Shown: positions 11,466 to 23,778 of the stretch, in pieces
How positions within the stretch are numbered: position 1 is the stretch's first letter
Layout: every line of letters starts with the position of its first letter
DNA from: Pseudovirgaria hyperparasitica
Lineage: Eukaryota; Ascomycota; Dothideomycetes; Acrospermales; Acrospermaceae
Length of the DNA stretch: 64,000 nucleotides
Direction: 5' to 3'
Assembly (NCBI RefSeq): GCF_010093815.1
Contig: NW_022985553.1
Coordinates: 1,150,133 to 1,214,132, forward strand
Notes under the pieces: generated by a model
Databases searched by the model: none
The model's input: only the letters and a program-made list of their open reading frames with translations
Told to the model about the DNA's origin: nothing
Translations under genes and position numbers: made by a program

Positions 11466-13487
11466 TCAAACCTCCACTATTGGGCCCCTGTACGCTTTGT
11501 GGGCGTATACAACATAATATACAGTGCTGAAGATCATAGTTCCGCCCAGCATTAGACAGCTGTAGTTCATTGTGTTGGCCGCCACGGGGGTCTGCGACGG
11601 CCAGAAAGAGAAGAAAAAGACGACTCCGATGTATGCAACGCAAAATATATTGTTCAAAGTGCCACCAAGGTTGTTGAAGCGCCATGGTCCCCACGTGAGC
11701 TTCGAGCCAGGAATGTTGATGAGGCCGGGGTCCGTAGTGAGCTTGTTGGGCGAATATATGTCGCCTCGTAGTCTGCGCCAGAGAAATAGTGCCGTGACTA
11801 TGAGGTAGGAAGCGAATATGGCCGCGACTGCGAGGGAGACTATGTGTGTGAATACGATGGTAGATCCGAGGATGATGAGCGCTTGGAGACACGCTAGAAT
11901 GGCAGTGGTTGCTACAGCAGGCAGGGGAATAGAGGTGCGAGGGTTGATCTGTGATGTTAATCAGTGGCTGATTCAGACGAACCGAAGCATAGTCTTGCTT
12001 ACATGCTCTAAGTACCTCCATCCTGGAATCATTCGATCTCGAGAAAACGACCAGAGTAGACGCGACGCAGATGCCATTATTCCCACCAGAGCATGGAGCA
12101 TCATGAGCGCAATCAAAGACGACATGGCCGCAGCCCCAGCTCTCGACTTGACAGCTAGTAAGAAGATTTCCATAAATCCATAGCCTGTAGGGCTCGTCAA
12201 TTCAACCTCGCCGATGCAGAAGAGTGCCGCAATCGCAATGGCAAATCCTAGAGATCCGTTGATCCCTATCGCTGTCAAAATCGAACGTGGAACGACTATT
12301 TGCGCATTCTTAATCTCTTCGCACATCTGCACAAATGTGAGTTATAATCACAAGATATAGGCACTACTTACGTGTATGGCTCCGTCAGCACCTAAACACT
12401 ATCAGTATTATCAACCATTGAAATGCACTCTTGACTTACCAAAGAACGCAAAGACATTACCCATAAGACCAACAAAAAATGACACTCCCTGGGTAGGCCA
12501 ATTACCCCCATTTTTAAATGTCAGGAAGACATCCGATGCCGATCCGTGAGGGCCCATGATTACCAGTGGTATTAGAATCGCGAAAAATCCGGCACTATGT
12601 AGGATGAATGTAGAGCTCTCAAATTTGGGTAGAATGCCAGCTGGAGCGGTGTTGATGACCAAGGAATACAGTATGCATCCGAAGTATAGTAATACAGCAT
12701 GCCACGTCTTTGGCGCGTAGGAGGTCGGACTACTCAAGATTATGATACCTTGTATCATCGTGGCTGCGAGGTTGGCTGTAGAGGCAACAACAGTTTGCCA
12801 TCCTAGCACGGTAAGCCATCCTAGAATTTGATCAGCAGCTATCGTAAATGGCATATCCATCTGCGGCCAAGTACCTGTGGTGTAGCTCAAGAACTGCTGG
12901 CAGCTCTCAGGGGCAAGCATTGCGACCCAGTGATACTGTCCACCAGATGTGGGCGCCCTGAATATCGTTGAGCATTGGTTCTCCGAAAGGAGCATTTCTT
13001 GTCGTAATCTTACATTGAAGCCATTTCAGAGAGCGTAACGAAGGTCGAGAATGTCCCAGCCCACACAAGAAGGTAGCCATATATAACTCCCGCAGGCCCT
13101 CCACTAGTATGCGTCTCAGCAGGTGATGACTGGTTCTCGCATATGCCACTCACTTCGCGTATCCTGTATTGAAAAGACTGCACAAAGAGTCAGTCTCAAG
13201 TTTCAAAACACAATCTCAGTGATAATGCTAGACTGACGCTAGAAAGCCCTCCCATGTGATCAATATAGTGCATGAAAATCCCAAGATAGACATAAAACCA
13301 AACTTCCTCTGTCGATCGTGTCAGTACCTCTCTACTATCCAATGTGACCGGTGATTCGAACCTTCAGCACAGCCTTTTTTCCCAGGCGAGTAAGGGCAGC
13401 ATTATCCCGAACATCCAGAGACAATGGTACATATTCTCTTTCATCACCGGAACCTTTCTGCAGCTGTCCGCCAGGTACATCCGCCAT
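11466..13487 (-). CDS. APC-superfamily permease (fungal amino-acid/choline/GABA type)
   Basis: Nine exons: complement(join(11466..11948, 12003..12326, 12372..12391, 12440..12820, 12875..12957, 13014..13103, 13154..13177, 13238..13308, 13362..13487)), 533 aa. Introns are 45-60 nt; two exons are only 20 and 24 nt. All junctions give the family sequence: VLK|RKFGFMSILGFSCTILITW in the first helix, NGGPAGVIYGYLLVWAGTFS, APTSGGQYHWVAMLAPES (conserved PTxGGQYHW loop), VGLMGNVFAFFGADGAIH and MCEEIKNAQIVVPRSI. About 12 hydrophobic segments are expected, with hydrophilic ends. It is a plasma-membrane proton symporter for an amino acid, choline or GABA; the substrate is not readable. The 5' frame stays open upstream to 13835, but MADVPGG at 13487 is the sensible start. 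Confidence 0.88.
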
Positions 13488-14157
13488 CTTGCCTTGCGGT
13501 CGTGCAAATCCAGAAAGAAAGGAAGACAGCCTCAAAGCCTTGCGTAAGAAATGAACGAACTCGTAGCCTGGAATGTAAGCAATAATGCCAGGGTAGGACC
13601 GCAAAAGCGGGGATACCCAGATTATACTGCGTCGAAGGGTCGTGGAAAAGGTCGGCGAACCCGATGGGCCCTTTTTTGTGACGAGGGTAGAGATGACGCA
13701 CAGATCTTGTGCAGGGCCACCTTTACAAGTCAAACCGACTAGAATACTACAGTGCGCGGAGTGTGAGTCCGTGCCACAGTTGAACAAGGGATTAAATATC
13801 ACGCCACCCACGATCGGAGGCGAAGACCACTTCATATCTTAGCCCATCTCTGCAATATTCAACAGCTTCCTATTCTGACTTGGATGTTAGTGATGCCACA
13901 ATCGCTTCACGGGGCTGAATACAGTCCCGTCTGCCATGAAACCACAGGGTTATCAGGCATCAGTATACTGGTATCGTGAGCCTTATAGGTAACATACTTT
14001 GAAGGATTTGAATTTTATCATTTTTCTGCGAAAGCTACTCATTGAATTGTTCTCATGGGCGCATTGAATCTGTGATGAAATGAATGCTCACATAACAATA
14101 TCAGTCAAAGCCTGAGAATCAAGTAGAAAATGCGTGATTCATTATTCATTATAATAA
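13488..14157. other. Intergenic region between permease and rhodopsin-like gene
   Basis: A frame continuous with the permease start extends to 13835, but its sequence is unlike a permease N-terminus and is probably leader. The remainder (13.9-14.16 kb) is moderately AT-rich with no gene seen. Confidence 0.35.
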
Positions 14158-15420
14158 CTAGCATGACCTCTCCACACGATCTCGAGTAGCTTCTACCCCG
14201 ACGGAGCTGTGGTTAGTCTGTCTACTAATAGAGGTTTTGCTGAGATAATCCATTTCAAGCACTGTATCATGCGTGTTTGAGTGATTCGCGTGCTTGTTTA
14301 CAATCTGCTGCGACCAAACACCATAACTTTTACTGATTTGTGAAGGAGCAGATCTACTTAGTCGACTCTCGCCTCTCCGCCTCGCATCATCCACCCGTAT
14401 GAAGCCCGACTCTAGACTTGTGACAAAAGGCCGTAGATATACGACACAGGTCGAGACGATGCAGGTGAATTGTGCGAATTGCTGGCAGACTATCACTGGC
14501 CAGAAGGTGTAAAGACGATCACCTTGATAGTCAACCCGTCCAAGGCAGACTATCTCCGCGATGAGAGATCCTATAACACTACCTAGGGTTAGAATGCTCG
14601 TTGAGCGATTTGCGTTTGTGAGGTCTGACCTGGTTCTGCAGAAGAAGGTTGAAGCTAGCGAGATTCGCTTCTTCGTAGGCATGTTTAGTTGAGCTATGAT
14701 GGGGCATGGGAGGATCATTAATGCTACTTCCGTGAAAATATTAGCTGTTTCTATGTAGACTCGTGCTGCATACTGGCTACATATCAGTGTCTGTAGAGCC
14801 TTCTATAAGGTTTGGACCTACGCTGTTGATACATTTCCCATCAATGTAATCCCAACTTCGAGGTGGATCACACTCAAATGCAAGAACCAGCCCTGATGTC
14901 AGAGCCCATATGGCGACAAATACTGCAGTGGCAACAGCATAATGACGAGCATGGGCCTTGGGGGTCAACGAATAGATCATGGCCGCCATAGATAGTTTCG
15001 CAAAACAGAGGCTGACAATATACAGCAAGCCTGCTACATACTGGGTCTGGTCAAATTAGCTGATGGGCAACGCAGTTTGCGATGTCTTATCCATCGACAT
15101 GTACGCATACCTGAAGCTGTGTAGACATGGCTGCAGGGTCCACTGCTGCATGAGGCTGACCAAAGCCATTGTGTGTCGATTCGAAGACCAATGCTGTTTG
15201 TGCTATAGCGAACACCTTCCTGATGTCAGATGGATTCTTTTACACTGACAGGTCATGAACTCACAGAGCTGATAATAATGAAGTAATCATCGGTATCGAA
15301 ATGACGAAATTTGTAGAGTCTTGAGACTATCCGAATCGCTAAAGTGACGAATGTCCAAGAAAGAAGCATCCAGCTCAGAATACCAACAAGTGGTCCATAG
15401 TTCGGCTCAATATCTGCCAT
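14158..15420 (-). CDS. Fungal rhodopsin-domain seven-helix membrane protein
   Basis: Five exons: complement(join(14158..14578, 14630..14772, 14822..15046, 15111..15215, 15265..15420)), 349 aa. It opens MADIEPNYGPLVGILSWMLL and continues with RLYKFRHFDTDDYFIIISS, GLLYIVSLCFAKLSMAAMIY, a Cys/Trp loop (FECDPPRSWDYI) and VIVCQQFAQFTCIVSTCVVY before LRPFVTSLESGF. This is the order of the large fungal family of PTH11-like/rhodopsin-domain proteins (DDW-type motif after helix 1, LKPF-x2-SLESG after helix 7). No retinal-binding Lys is evident, so it is not an opsin in function. The last intron (14579..14629) lies in a frame that stays open unspliced, but splicing keeps helix 6 continuous. Exon 2 uses an AAG acceptor. 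Probable plasma-membrane sensor; ligand unknown. Confidence 0.82.
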
Positions 15421-18400
15421 CTGGCTGGAGTGAGGTTTACCTCAACAAGGAAATCTTCATGTATATATCGAGCGCGAGGCTACGGTGCGATTGCAGTATT
15501 ATCATATCTCTTAGACGGGCAAACGCTCGGAGCCACTTCTCGGGCCATGCCGCATCGGTAACATATTGCTGGAACTTGCGGTGTGAATGCCTATCGGCCC
15601 GACAGTTTTACTTTTCTATTGGCTTATCTGGCTACATGCCACGAAAGTCGCAATGTGACGCACGCAATGTCGCGATATCTGATCGAACAAGATGAAAGTC
15701 AGACAGTATGTTTGATCAGACCACGCCCTAGAACCTACTCTAATCTGAATCTCTAGTCTATAGTCCTGTCAGCATCTCTGCAATCAAGAATTGACAGGTG
15801 AGCCTGGTCTACGTACTTATAGATGGATCATAATAACGCCGAATGCTCCGTGCCAATCACATCTCATATGCATGACACAGACAACAAGGCGTCCAAAACA
15901 CCTGACAACGGCCTACCCGTGCAGACGGTATCCAGAGTATTACGCCACAACCGATAGGTTGCCTAAGTGTTGGTTTTAGTCGATGCTTATGACAACTCAC
16001 CGTCCTGCCTACTCTGGTACTGACTAGACCTAAATCAATGCTAGAGTGTGGTATGATCAAGTGTCTTGCCAATGACTAATACAGAGCACCTCACTCCTTT
16101 CCACAATGGGTAAAGGATCTAAAAGGCCTAAGCTTACACCTTTATAGGAACTATTGACTTTGAGTTGCTTGTTCTCATAGCCCAACACCAGAGGAACTAA
16201 TCGGATACGCTTAGTGACCGCCCGCCACCCGTGATGCGAAACATTCTAGAAACAGCAGGTCACCCCACATGAGAACACAGACGTTGTCACCCCTTCTAGA
16301 AACTTAGTACTAGTTCTTGGGGACCGAGCCAAACTTGAACCTACTATCTTGGCTTTTCGGCCAATGCTAGTCTACATCACGAAATACATACGAGACCTTC
16401 GTATCGGGATTTATCCTATGCCGAATGTAGCATGTCAGCGTGGTCTAATAGATAGAATGGAAACAACTAATGATACCCCTGTAGCCTTAGAGTATATTAC
16501 CCTCTAGAGTACCAGAGAACGAACTGATTAGTAGCGAATGAAAAGCCGTGAAATGTTGTGAAATCAAATAATTATGGACGAAAAGCTGTCAGTCCGAGTC
16601 GTGGTGACATTCATCATGCTGAATGGACGAGAACAACGAAAGTCACGACCGACATCAGAAGGAGAACGACTTGATCATCTCGTGTAACAGTCTCCTTAAC
16701 TTAATCCTATCTCCTGACTGCTTCCACGACAGCCCAATACATAAAATAAAGCCTGAACGATCTTCAGACTCAAGGACTACTGAAGGCTAAAAGAGCGTCT
16801 TTTCAAGAGGTATGAGCTGTTGTTAGTAGACAGGGATACCCATTGAGAACTTCTATGACTTCGCCATCATAAATTGGCAATGACGTCGATGCGATTTATC
16901 GACGAGATGTGTAAGTGGACAGTGTCAGAGATGAAAGGGTGAGTCACTATATAGCGGATTCGAGTACCCTAAGAGTTATTCTCTAGGGGATGTGGAGGGA
17001 GATCCGAGGTAGACCTTCAGCCTCCATGCGCCAATTTTTGCTCTATCCATCATCCTTATCCTTCCACGTGGACTCTAGCATGGGTCCACAGAAGAGGTTC
17101 TCCAGAAACCTTCCAGGAATTTCTATAAATACTCCTTATATGGCGCTACATGGGTGTTTGAGATGCTATATTGACATCAAAGTGGACTAATGTCGTAACA
17201 CTGCAGAGGAGTAGTCTGATGTCATCAAAATCGTTGGAAGAAGGGAATACCGTTGCAGCTACATGCGTAAATTCATGCCGCCTGTGGATCCATGGTTAGG
17301 CTAGCACTTGGAAGGCTGCTTGCTCATCAAGTCATATATCATGGCCAGAAATTCATGAGCCTTGGCTCTTTTGACATCAAGGGTGCCGATGTATCTGAAG
17401 GTCTGCTGATCGCTGTGTTGACCTTCTCGCGAAAGTTGAGACCATTACTGATCTGAACATCTTACTCAAGTCCAAAAGGGCCAGGAAAAGAGCCCTCCAA
17501 GAGTTGCATGATCATGTCTGAAGTCGTACTATCGTAAATACCATCGCCCTTGCCGTCGTCGCCAAAGCAGACCCAACAGCAAGCCCTAAGAGGTATCTTC
17601 TGTGCGTTCATGTTCAGATCTATCGTTCATGCCCTGCGAGAGACAAGGTCAGTCATCTCTATGTCTTTCTACTGTACAATCACCTGGTCCACCAGAGACG
17701 GTCTACAGCTTAATATATCAAAATGGAGCTGCCCTGACGTGATGAAATAGCGGAGTGCTTGGGCGCATCATTAGGGCGAGCAACCTTGCCAAACATACGT
17801 ACTTTTCGTTTACCCAGATTGAGATTCTATGCTTCGTCAGTCACCATGAGCGAATAAAGCTTTCGAGATTGCCCGATTAAAATAGCCCACTTAGAGAGCT
17901 ATATTGTTCCCAGCATGCGAGCTTAAAGCTAAATTTAGAACGCGAGAAGTGGGCGCTCATCTAACGAAAAGTGGGTATAAGTGGCCCAACAACCAACACA
18001 TGGAAGTAATCCCGCTGATTAGATTAAGCTTGCAAGGTCTTGGCAGTCTCCGACGGACGTTGAGCTTTGGTTCTTTAAGCTCGTTACGGGACTTTGTAGA
18101 CCTCTAGGTATAACTTGTATGATACTGGCCAGGGCGGAGACATTGATTTTTTAGAAGTACAACTTGTCCTGGTGGATGTGTACAATCTTGCATGCGTATG
18201 AGTTATCACCGTCATGTGAGCTACATACCTCTAAAGACAGATAGGTTGTTGCTAGCATTGGTGGAATGATAAGGATTCCGTCCGTAGAAGGGACCAATGC
18301 ACGATATTGGTCTAAGATACAGCGAAAGATCTAAAGCTGATCAAGGACAACCAACTTCATCGGTAATATCATCTATGCCTCATTTAATTGAGCTCGGACG

Positions 18401-18481
18401 TGTACATGCAAGTGAGCGGGGTAGAAGGATGGAATCTGAAACGTGGTGAGACGCTACCCGTGCCGCCCCGTGACTTCGCCA
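15421..18481. other. Gene-poor region, no supported gene
   Basis: About 3 kb with only short frames. Two copies of the heat-shock-element-like palindrome TTCTAGAA lie at about 16246 and 16298, about 50 bases apart. On the minus strand near 16320-16375 there is a B-box-like GGTTCAAGT next to a stem (TTGGC/GCCAA), a possible tRNA-derived remnant. A short frame at 17328-17450 faintly recalls reverse transcriptase. None is strong enough to call a gene. Confidence 0.35.
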
Positions 18482-18925
18482 ATGTCAGTTTTTCGAGGCA
18501 ATCGCAGAAAAGTGGACAATGTATCGGTTTTTCCAACTTACATTGATTTGAAACCCAATACGGCGGGCAATCCCTCGCAAGAGCCTTCCAGGACAATGTC
18601 TCCTATATCACAGACCACCTCCTCGGATCTCCCCTCCAATCCAACAGACGATGAACCTCCAGCCTCATGCAAGCATCTTGGCGTCCCACGAAGCGCTTCA
18701 TACGAGACCGTACTCCGCGCATGTCTGGCTAAATACGGCATCGAGAAAGATCCAGATAACTATGTACTGTTCATCATATATGGTGACAAGGAGCATCAGG
18801 CTACAGCTGATGAGCGCCCATTGGTTACTTTCGAGGACTTGGAGTCGAAAGGCTATAGGCCGTCATTTATGTTGAGACAACACAATGAGAGGAAGTTATC
18901 GACAGATAAACATATGGATGGCTAG
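18482..18925 (+). CDS. Small Ras-association (RA) domain protein, Ste50-like
   Basis: A single uninterrupted frame of 147 aa from the ATG at 18482; another start at 18596 would give 109 aa. The C-terminal 80 residues look like the RA domain of the Ste50/SteD adaptor: LGVPRSASYETVLRACLAKY, DNYVLFIIYGDKE, ERPLVTFEDLESKGYRPSFM, ending LRQHNERK. The matching Ste50 features are the YxLxIxYGDxE strand and the PLxxFxxLxxxGxxPxFMLR end. Full Ste50 also has an N-terminal SAM domain, which is absent here, so this is either a free-standing RA protein or a fragment of a duplicated gene. If made, it could bind a Ras-type GTPase and modulate MAP-kinase signalling. It sits alone in a gene-poor stretch. Confidence 0.6.
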   Translation: MSVFRGNRRKVDNVSVFPTYIDLKPNTAGNPSQEPSRTMSPISQTTSSDLPSNPTDDEPPASCKHLGVPRSASYETVLRACLAKYGIEKDPDNYVLFIIYGDKEHQATADERPLVTFEDLESKGYRPSFMLRQHNERKLSTDKHMDG

Positions 18926-21118
18926 ATGGCACGGGTCCCGTATCGTTTCACTCTCTACGAATACGTAGGCTTCGTGTTGTTCCTAGTTCCTACAGCTAGC
19001 TCTACAGTTGACTAGCCTTGTAGCGTCAACTATGGCCAAGTTGGAACGACTTAAAATCCCGTGCACTATACTTAGATACAGGGATAATCTCGGCGAAATG
19101 TTGATTACAGAGGACAGTTTACAAGGTACAACTATCGGCTATATGCTTAATTTGAGATTGTCTTATATCTTCCCAGTATTGCGTGGACAGTTACCCTGAG
19201 TCCGATAATTAGAGTACCCATCCTGCACCAGGCCATCGGTCAGATCAGAAATATACAGATGTCAACATTCTCAGTATATGTCTAGAACATCACCATTGTT
19301 GGTATGTCACTGGCGCCACCGCCGAGCTTTCCCAATGAAAGAGTAGCCATATGCAGCCTTGGTCATCCCAAACGACTCGCAAGCCGCCAGTAACGATCGA
19401 ACCGAATGATTGAAAGTCATTGGTTTGGTACGCATAAATCACTTATTTACTCATAGAATCTGCCCCAGAATGTCCAGGATGTGGTAAGATTCTGCCATAT
19501 CTGTGAATGACAGACAGAAATCGTTGTAACTTCGCTGCATTTTGCAAAAGGAACGTGCGAAGCCAAACATAGTGGTAGTCGTAGGAACTGGCTCCAGGAC
19601 AGAGAACTGGGGTCATTCACGTACCGCGTACTCTAGTCGATGACAATTGTATTGGTTTTTAAGTCTGGCTGATTCTTTCATCGAATACAGATCTTCATTC
19701 CTTTGAAGACTGACTAGCAACCTCTATGTTATAATCGATAAGCTACCGCATAGTTTACTAGGAGCTCTGAATTGATTTTGAGCTACTTTAGGAGCCGACG
19801 AAATTCCCAACACCTCAATATGTTCTGAACATGTCTCAAGGACGAACAAGAGGTTGAGATGTCTGTCTTGTGAATGTCTATCTTGTAGATATTGAAGCAT
19901 GGTACGGCGTTGAACAGGGTATCGAAATATAAATCAGATACCATACTATTAGCGTTAAAGAAGAGATCAATTCTACCTTCTCGTGGTCGTAGGTCTCTCG
20001 AAAGAAGTCATGTAGGCATATCGCAGTGAACTATTAAAATAACCGCTGATTTCAGGATCTCAGCAAATGGCTCACACATCATAGATTTCAAACACAAGTA
20101 TTAGACCCAAGGTTTTAATTTGCCTCCAGGAGATATGCCTAGTATTAGTTTGGCCGCAGACTTTGGGGACATACATAGTGAGATCGATGCTATATTCCAT
20201 GTAATACACTACTTATCCCACCATGACAGAGGGTTTAGTTCAGAGTAGAGTGAAGATCATTTCAATGCTTGATTTATAATGATGGCTCGATAAAGTGAGA
20301 TGGACGATTCTTTCCATCAATTCGACTTTGTCTAATCGGCTCTACCTGTTCATCACCCTATGAGGCTGGTAGTGGTGCAAGGCTAGGGAAAGGCAAGTAT
20401 GTTAGTATGTCTGAGGAACGCACACAGTCGTATATGACAAGATACTAGGTCATGAGCGTAGCCAGGCCTCTAATCTCATGCTTAACATCATAAGCCCATG
20501 ATGTTGAGATAGACGGCACCATTTGTACTACGCACAGTATGTAGTGTTCTCATACCATTCCCTGGCGTGGATATATGGTCATATTCTGATTCTATACTAG
20601 GTAGAATTAGTTTACTACTGATTCACGCCTATAAGTTTAGATCCTAGAAACATGAATTCAGCAAAGGATCTAGAGGTTCAAGAACGCTTGGCTGTTAGAA
20701 GTGCATCGTATTAGATATAATAGAGCTGCAAAAGTCATCGCAAGCTACCTGGATCACGTCGGTCTTGAGCATAGGCATTGAAAAGTGCACGCATTTCATG
20801 GAGGAACTTAAGCTTCTTTTTCTTCCCCTATTATGAAGCTGTGATGTTTGTCTAAGGGCTCAGTTTAAAAGTCTCTCGGCGTAGATATCTCCAGCATTGA
20901 TCATTGGAACGGGCCGAGATATGCACGTATGTTAAGATGTTCTTCATCGTGGAATTTTGATACGAGGTGGGGTTCTGGGATCTATTTCGTTCACGGTCTA
21001 AGCACTAGTAACAAAGATGCAGTCCATAACACTAATTGGAGTTCTATCTCTTTGCTAAATTGAAGAGCAAAGATCAAAATATGAAATTCAATCTAGTATA
21101 CTAACGGAATTCCCTACA
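18926..21118. other. Gene-poor region, no supported gene
   Basis: About 2.2 kb with only very short frames on both strands and no recognised repeat or RNA gene. It looks like decayed or non-coding DNA. Confidence 0.4.
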
Positions 21119-21631
21119 TCAGAGTAGTTCGGGATCAACACGAATGAAATCCCAGCCACTTGGCTCTCCAGTAGTCTGACCTACACTACGTTCGTCATCC
21201 CGCACAGCGATAGGGTTATAAGCAGACATGTACTCCGACATGATTTTGAATCCCCCAGCTTCCAGTGGAAGGACATTGATCCATTCAAACACGCCATGCT
21301 GTCTAGCTGTCGCTATCATAGTTCCATCTATTCCATCGTGTCCGATATAGGTATGAGATGCGGTGTTACGAAATCCAAGACGACCTCGATCTTCTACACA
21401 CTCCCAGAGACAATGTCCTTGTAGACTGTAGCAACTCTCTAGACCGAGGCGACCACCAGTTAGGGTAAGACATTTGCCCGTGTCGCGATGCATGATGTAG
21501 AATTTACCCCCACTGTAAGGACCAGCGCTTGCATAGCCTTGGTCTGCTTCAAGGGTGGCGGGAGATCCAGGTTCTGGTGATACTCTATCTTCTTGATCGA
21601 AGATGCTGTCCTCTGGGGTGTGGAAGGCCAT
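21119..21631 (-). CDS. Small conserved fungal beta-rich protein (trefoil-like repeat pattern)
   Basis: 170 aa from the ATG at 21631 (context AAGATGG, better than further upstream). A short acidic leader is followed by a domain of short beta-strands: GKFYIMHRDTGKCLTLTGGR, CLWECVEDRGRLGFRN, HTYIGHDG, GVFEWINVLPLEAGGFKIM. This pattern (GKxYIIRERxTGKxLTL, WxWxCVExDGWLGFRNxxSGTYIGHD) is known to me from a widespread family of small uncharacterised proteins in filamentous ascomycetes, probably with a beta-trefoil-like or fascin-like fold. No signal peptide and no catalytic residues are seen; function unknown. It lies alone between gene-poor stretches, and an untranslated first exon is possible upstream. 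Confidence 0.65.
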   Translation of the reverse strand: MAFHTPEDSIFDQEDRVSPEPGSPATLEADQGYASAGPYSGGKFYIMHRDTGKCLTLTGGRLGLESCYSLQGHCLWECVEDRGRLGFRNTASHTYIGHDGIDGTMIATARQHGVFEWINVLPLEAGGFKIMSEYMSAYNPIAVRDDERSVGQTTGEPSGWDFIRVDPELL

Positions 21632-22740
21632 CTTAATTGTTATATTAGAGTACGCCTCGTTGATATGCAATCGTAGGTGAGACTAAATTTGTTAGAGCTG
21701 TGAGGTTGGTAAATTGTTCGACCTACCACTAAAAGAGTATTGAACTTGGTAGAAGAAGCAAGGTATTAGGTAAGAGAAGGAATAAGGTAGATAGAGGAAA
21801 GAGGAAGGTAAGGCAATTATCGATTATGCTTGTATAACAGGAGTGCGCCATGAATTCACGTGATGTATGTTCTAATAGGGAGTTGAAATCACCAGTTTCC
21901 GACCTCTGTAGTGAAGCAGAGTTTGCAGTTTACATTACCTACAAACTAGCAGTGTCTACATAACAAAACCAACAACACTACTGATAGATACTTTGTAGCT
22001 CGCTTACAGCATCTTGGAAACAACAATAAACCAGTTTATTAAAGATATTACGCGTAACCCGAAGCAATCTAAACGTAAGAACATGGTCTATTTTAATCGA
22101 AATTAGATTCCTGGCTCTACACACTAAATCCTTTACTTCACTCCCTATGTATTAGAGTAATAGTGTTTCGAAAGACAATCTAGCATAGTGGTAATGAGGC
22201 CCCATGACTTGGATCCGCTGAGGGATTACAAATTACGTAGGTTCGAGTTACTAATAACAGGTTGTATGCTCTCTAACGAGTCTAAAAGCATTATTCTAGC
22301 TTCATACTAGCATGGTGAGTGAAGGCTTCCTTGTCTGGCGGAAAGCGGAAATAGCTATAGACTAATTTACAGAGTTCCAGAGGGTGTATTATAAGGTGTA
22401 GAGCTTCAATATTCTTCTTTCCTGGTGGCCATCTCTCTAATCTAAGTATGTTCTTATAATTATAGCCCTGCGGGATACGGCCTTCTAAAGTATGTAGGGA
22501 TATAGCGGATCCAAGCCGTCCCACGACAGAGTGAATGGAATATTAGATGCTTAGGAAATCAAAGAATACCCGAGAACACTAGTAGTGTGGCACAGAACAC
22601 CAATCAAGATCTAGAGTGAAGTATTTGGCATGGCGTTTAGCAATGGTAGAACTTACTATAGCCGAGCTCGTTAGCGCACATTTACCTAGCTTTGAAAGCA
22701 TGAAAGTAGAGAAACGGCGCTAGGCGGTAGGAGTAACTCT
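21632..22740. other. Intergenic and decayed DNA with a pol III-like remnant
   Basis: No protein gene is seen. At about 22183-22268 there is a tRNA-like arrangement: A-box-like TAGCATAGTGGTAATGAG, B-box-like GGTTCGAGTTAC, and ends that could pair over 7 bp (ACAATCT with AGGTTGT). The T arm does not fold properly, so it is at best a decayed tRNA or tRNA-derived element. Confidence 0.25.
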
Positions 22741-23530
22741 TTTCGATCGAGGGCTAGTATGTTTTATATTATAAATAGGTAATAATATAGATCGAGTCTT
22801 CTCTTACTATATAAGGCGCATAGCTATTAACTAGCGCTATAGATACTAATTAAAACGGATTTAGTATCCATAAGAGTAGTATAGAGATATTTCTCGCCGT
22901 TTGAAGATTAGATTAAATTGTATAGCTATAGCTATATAGTATTCAAGAATAGTATAAATAGATTAGAAGGAATTATAAGTAGTTAAAGAACTTATTATAA
23001 TACTTATAAGAACTTTTTAAGAAGTTCTAGCTACTGTATAGTAAGTGTATTAAAATGGGAAAATCTTTCCTCCCTAAGGATTAATATTAAAGGACTCTAG
23101 AATATTTCGTATGATAGAACTACTAAGTAGAAATTAATAGTAACTAGGAACATTTCTATTCTCTATACTATGGGATCTCTATATTGCCATGCCCTGGTTG
23201 TAATAATACCTTATCTATCTAAGTAATGTTTTAAAAGTAGTAATGGTAAGGATCTCTATACCTATGGTAGATAATAGGTAGAATGGAACCTAGTGTTCTA
23301 TAATAAACAGACTAAGTGTAGTTCTAGTAGGGCTAACTTCTTTCTGCATGAAGAGATATAGACTGGCAGTTAGCTATATATACTAGAGAACGCACTATGA
23401 TCTACTAAACGCATCATATACTAATAAGCTGAGTACAACGGTCTATATCTGTGAGTCCCATAACGGTCACATACACAGGAAGACTAAGCTATGTAACGGT
23501 AAATTCTCAGCACGATTCTCGGATCGATGT
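22741..23530. repeat. AT-rich island, probably RIP-mutated repeat DNA
   Basis: Composition changes abruptly to long runs of TA/AT with TATAG, TTATA and AATTATAAG words, stop codons in all frames and no protein-like stretch. Ascomycete repeat-induced point mutation turns CpA into TpA in duplicated DNA and leaves such tracts. Which repeat it was cannot be told. Confidence 0.5.
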
Positions 23531-23539
23531 AAGCAAGAT

Positions 23540-23778
23540 TTAGGCTGGGAAGCTAGGAAGTGTACCTTTAGTTCCAGTTCGCGCGATGAACTCATTTCCA
23601 GTCGGTTTATAGGGTATTTTGAGAGTCTTAATAATCGAATCTAAACGAGAGGAAGTTTTCATACAAGAACGCAGCTCGCTGTATGAATTTAGCTTTATCA
23701 ATTTGGTCAACCATTTAGGCCTAGCGGCATCATGGTTGAGCATGAAGATATGCCACACTGCATATTTGGCGGATCCAT
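23540..23778 (-). other. Open stretch of unknown origin beside the inverted-repeat element
   Basis: The minus frame from the element's edge (about 23778) to a stop at 23540 reads like coding sequence (KYAVWHIFMLNHDAARPKWL, SELRSCMKTSSRLDSI) and has normal codon variety, unlike the AT-rich DNA on both sides. It has no good start of its own; the frame only gains an ATG inside the inverted repeat. I do not recognise it. It may be an exon remnant of an older gene or of a transposon. Confidence 0.25.

Noticed and set aside
13488-13835. N-terminal extension of the permease up to 13835
   Set aside because: The frame is open but unlike any permease start; MADVPGG at 13487 gives the normal hydrophilic N-terminus and usual length.
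16320-16375. tRNA gene on the minus strand
   Set aside because: A B-box-like string and one stem are present, but no acceptor stem or D arm can be formed.
17328-17450. LINE reverse-transcriptase fragment (FDIKGADVSEGLL-like string)
   Set aside because: Too short, interrupted, and lacks other conserved blocks; could be chance.
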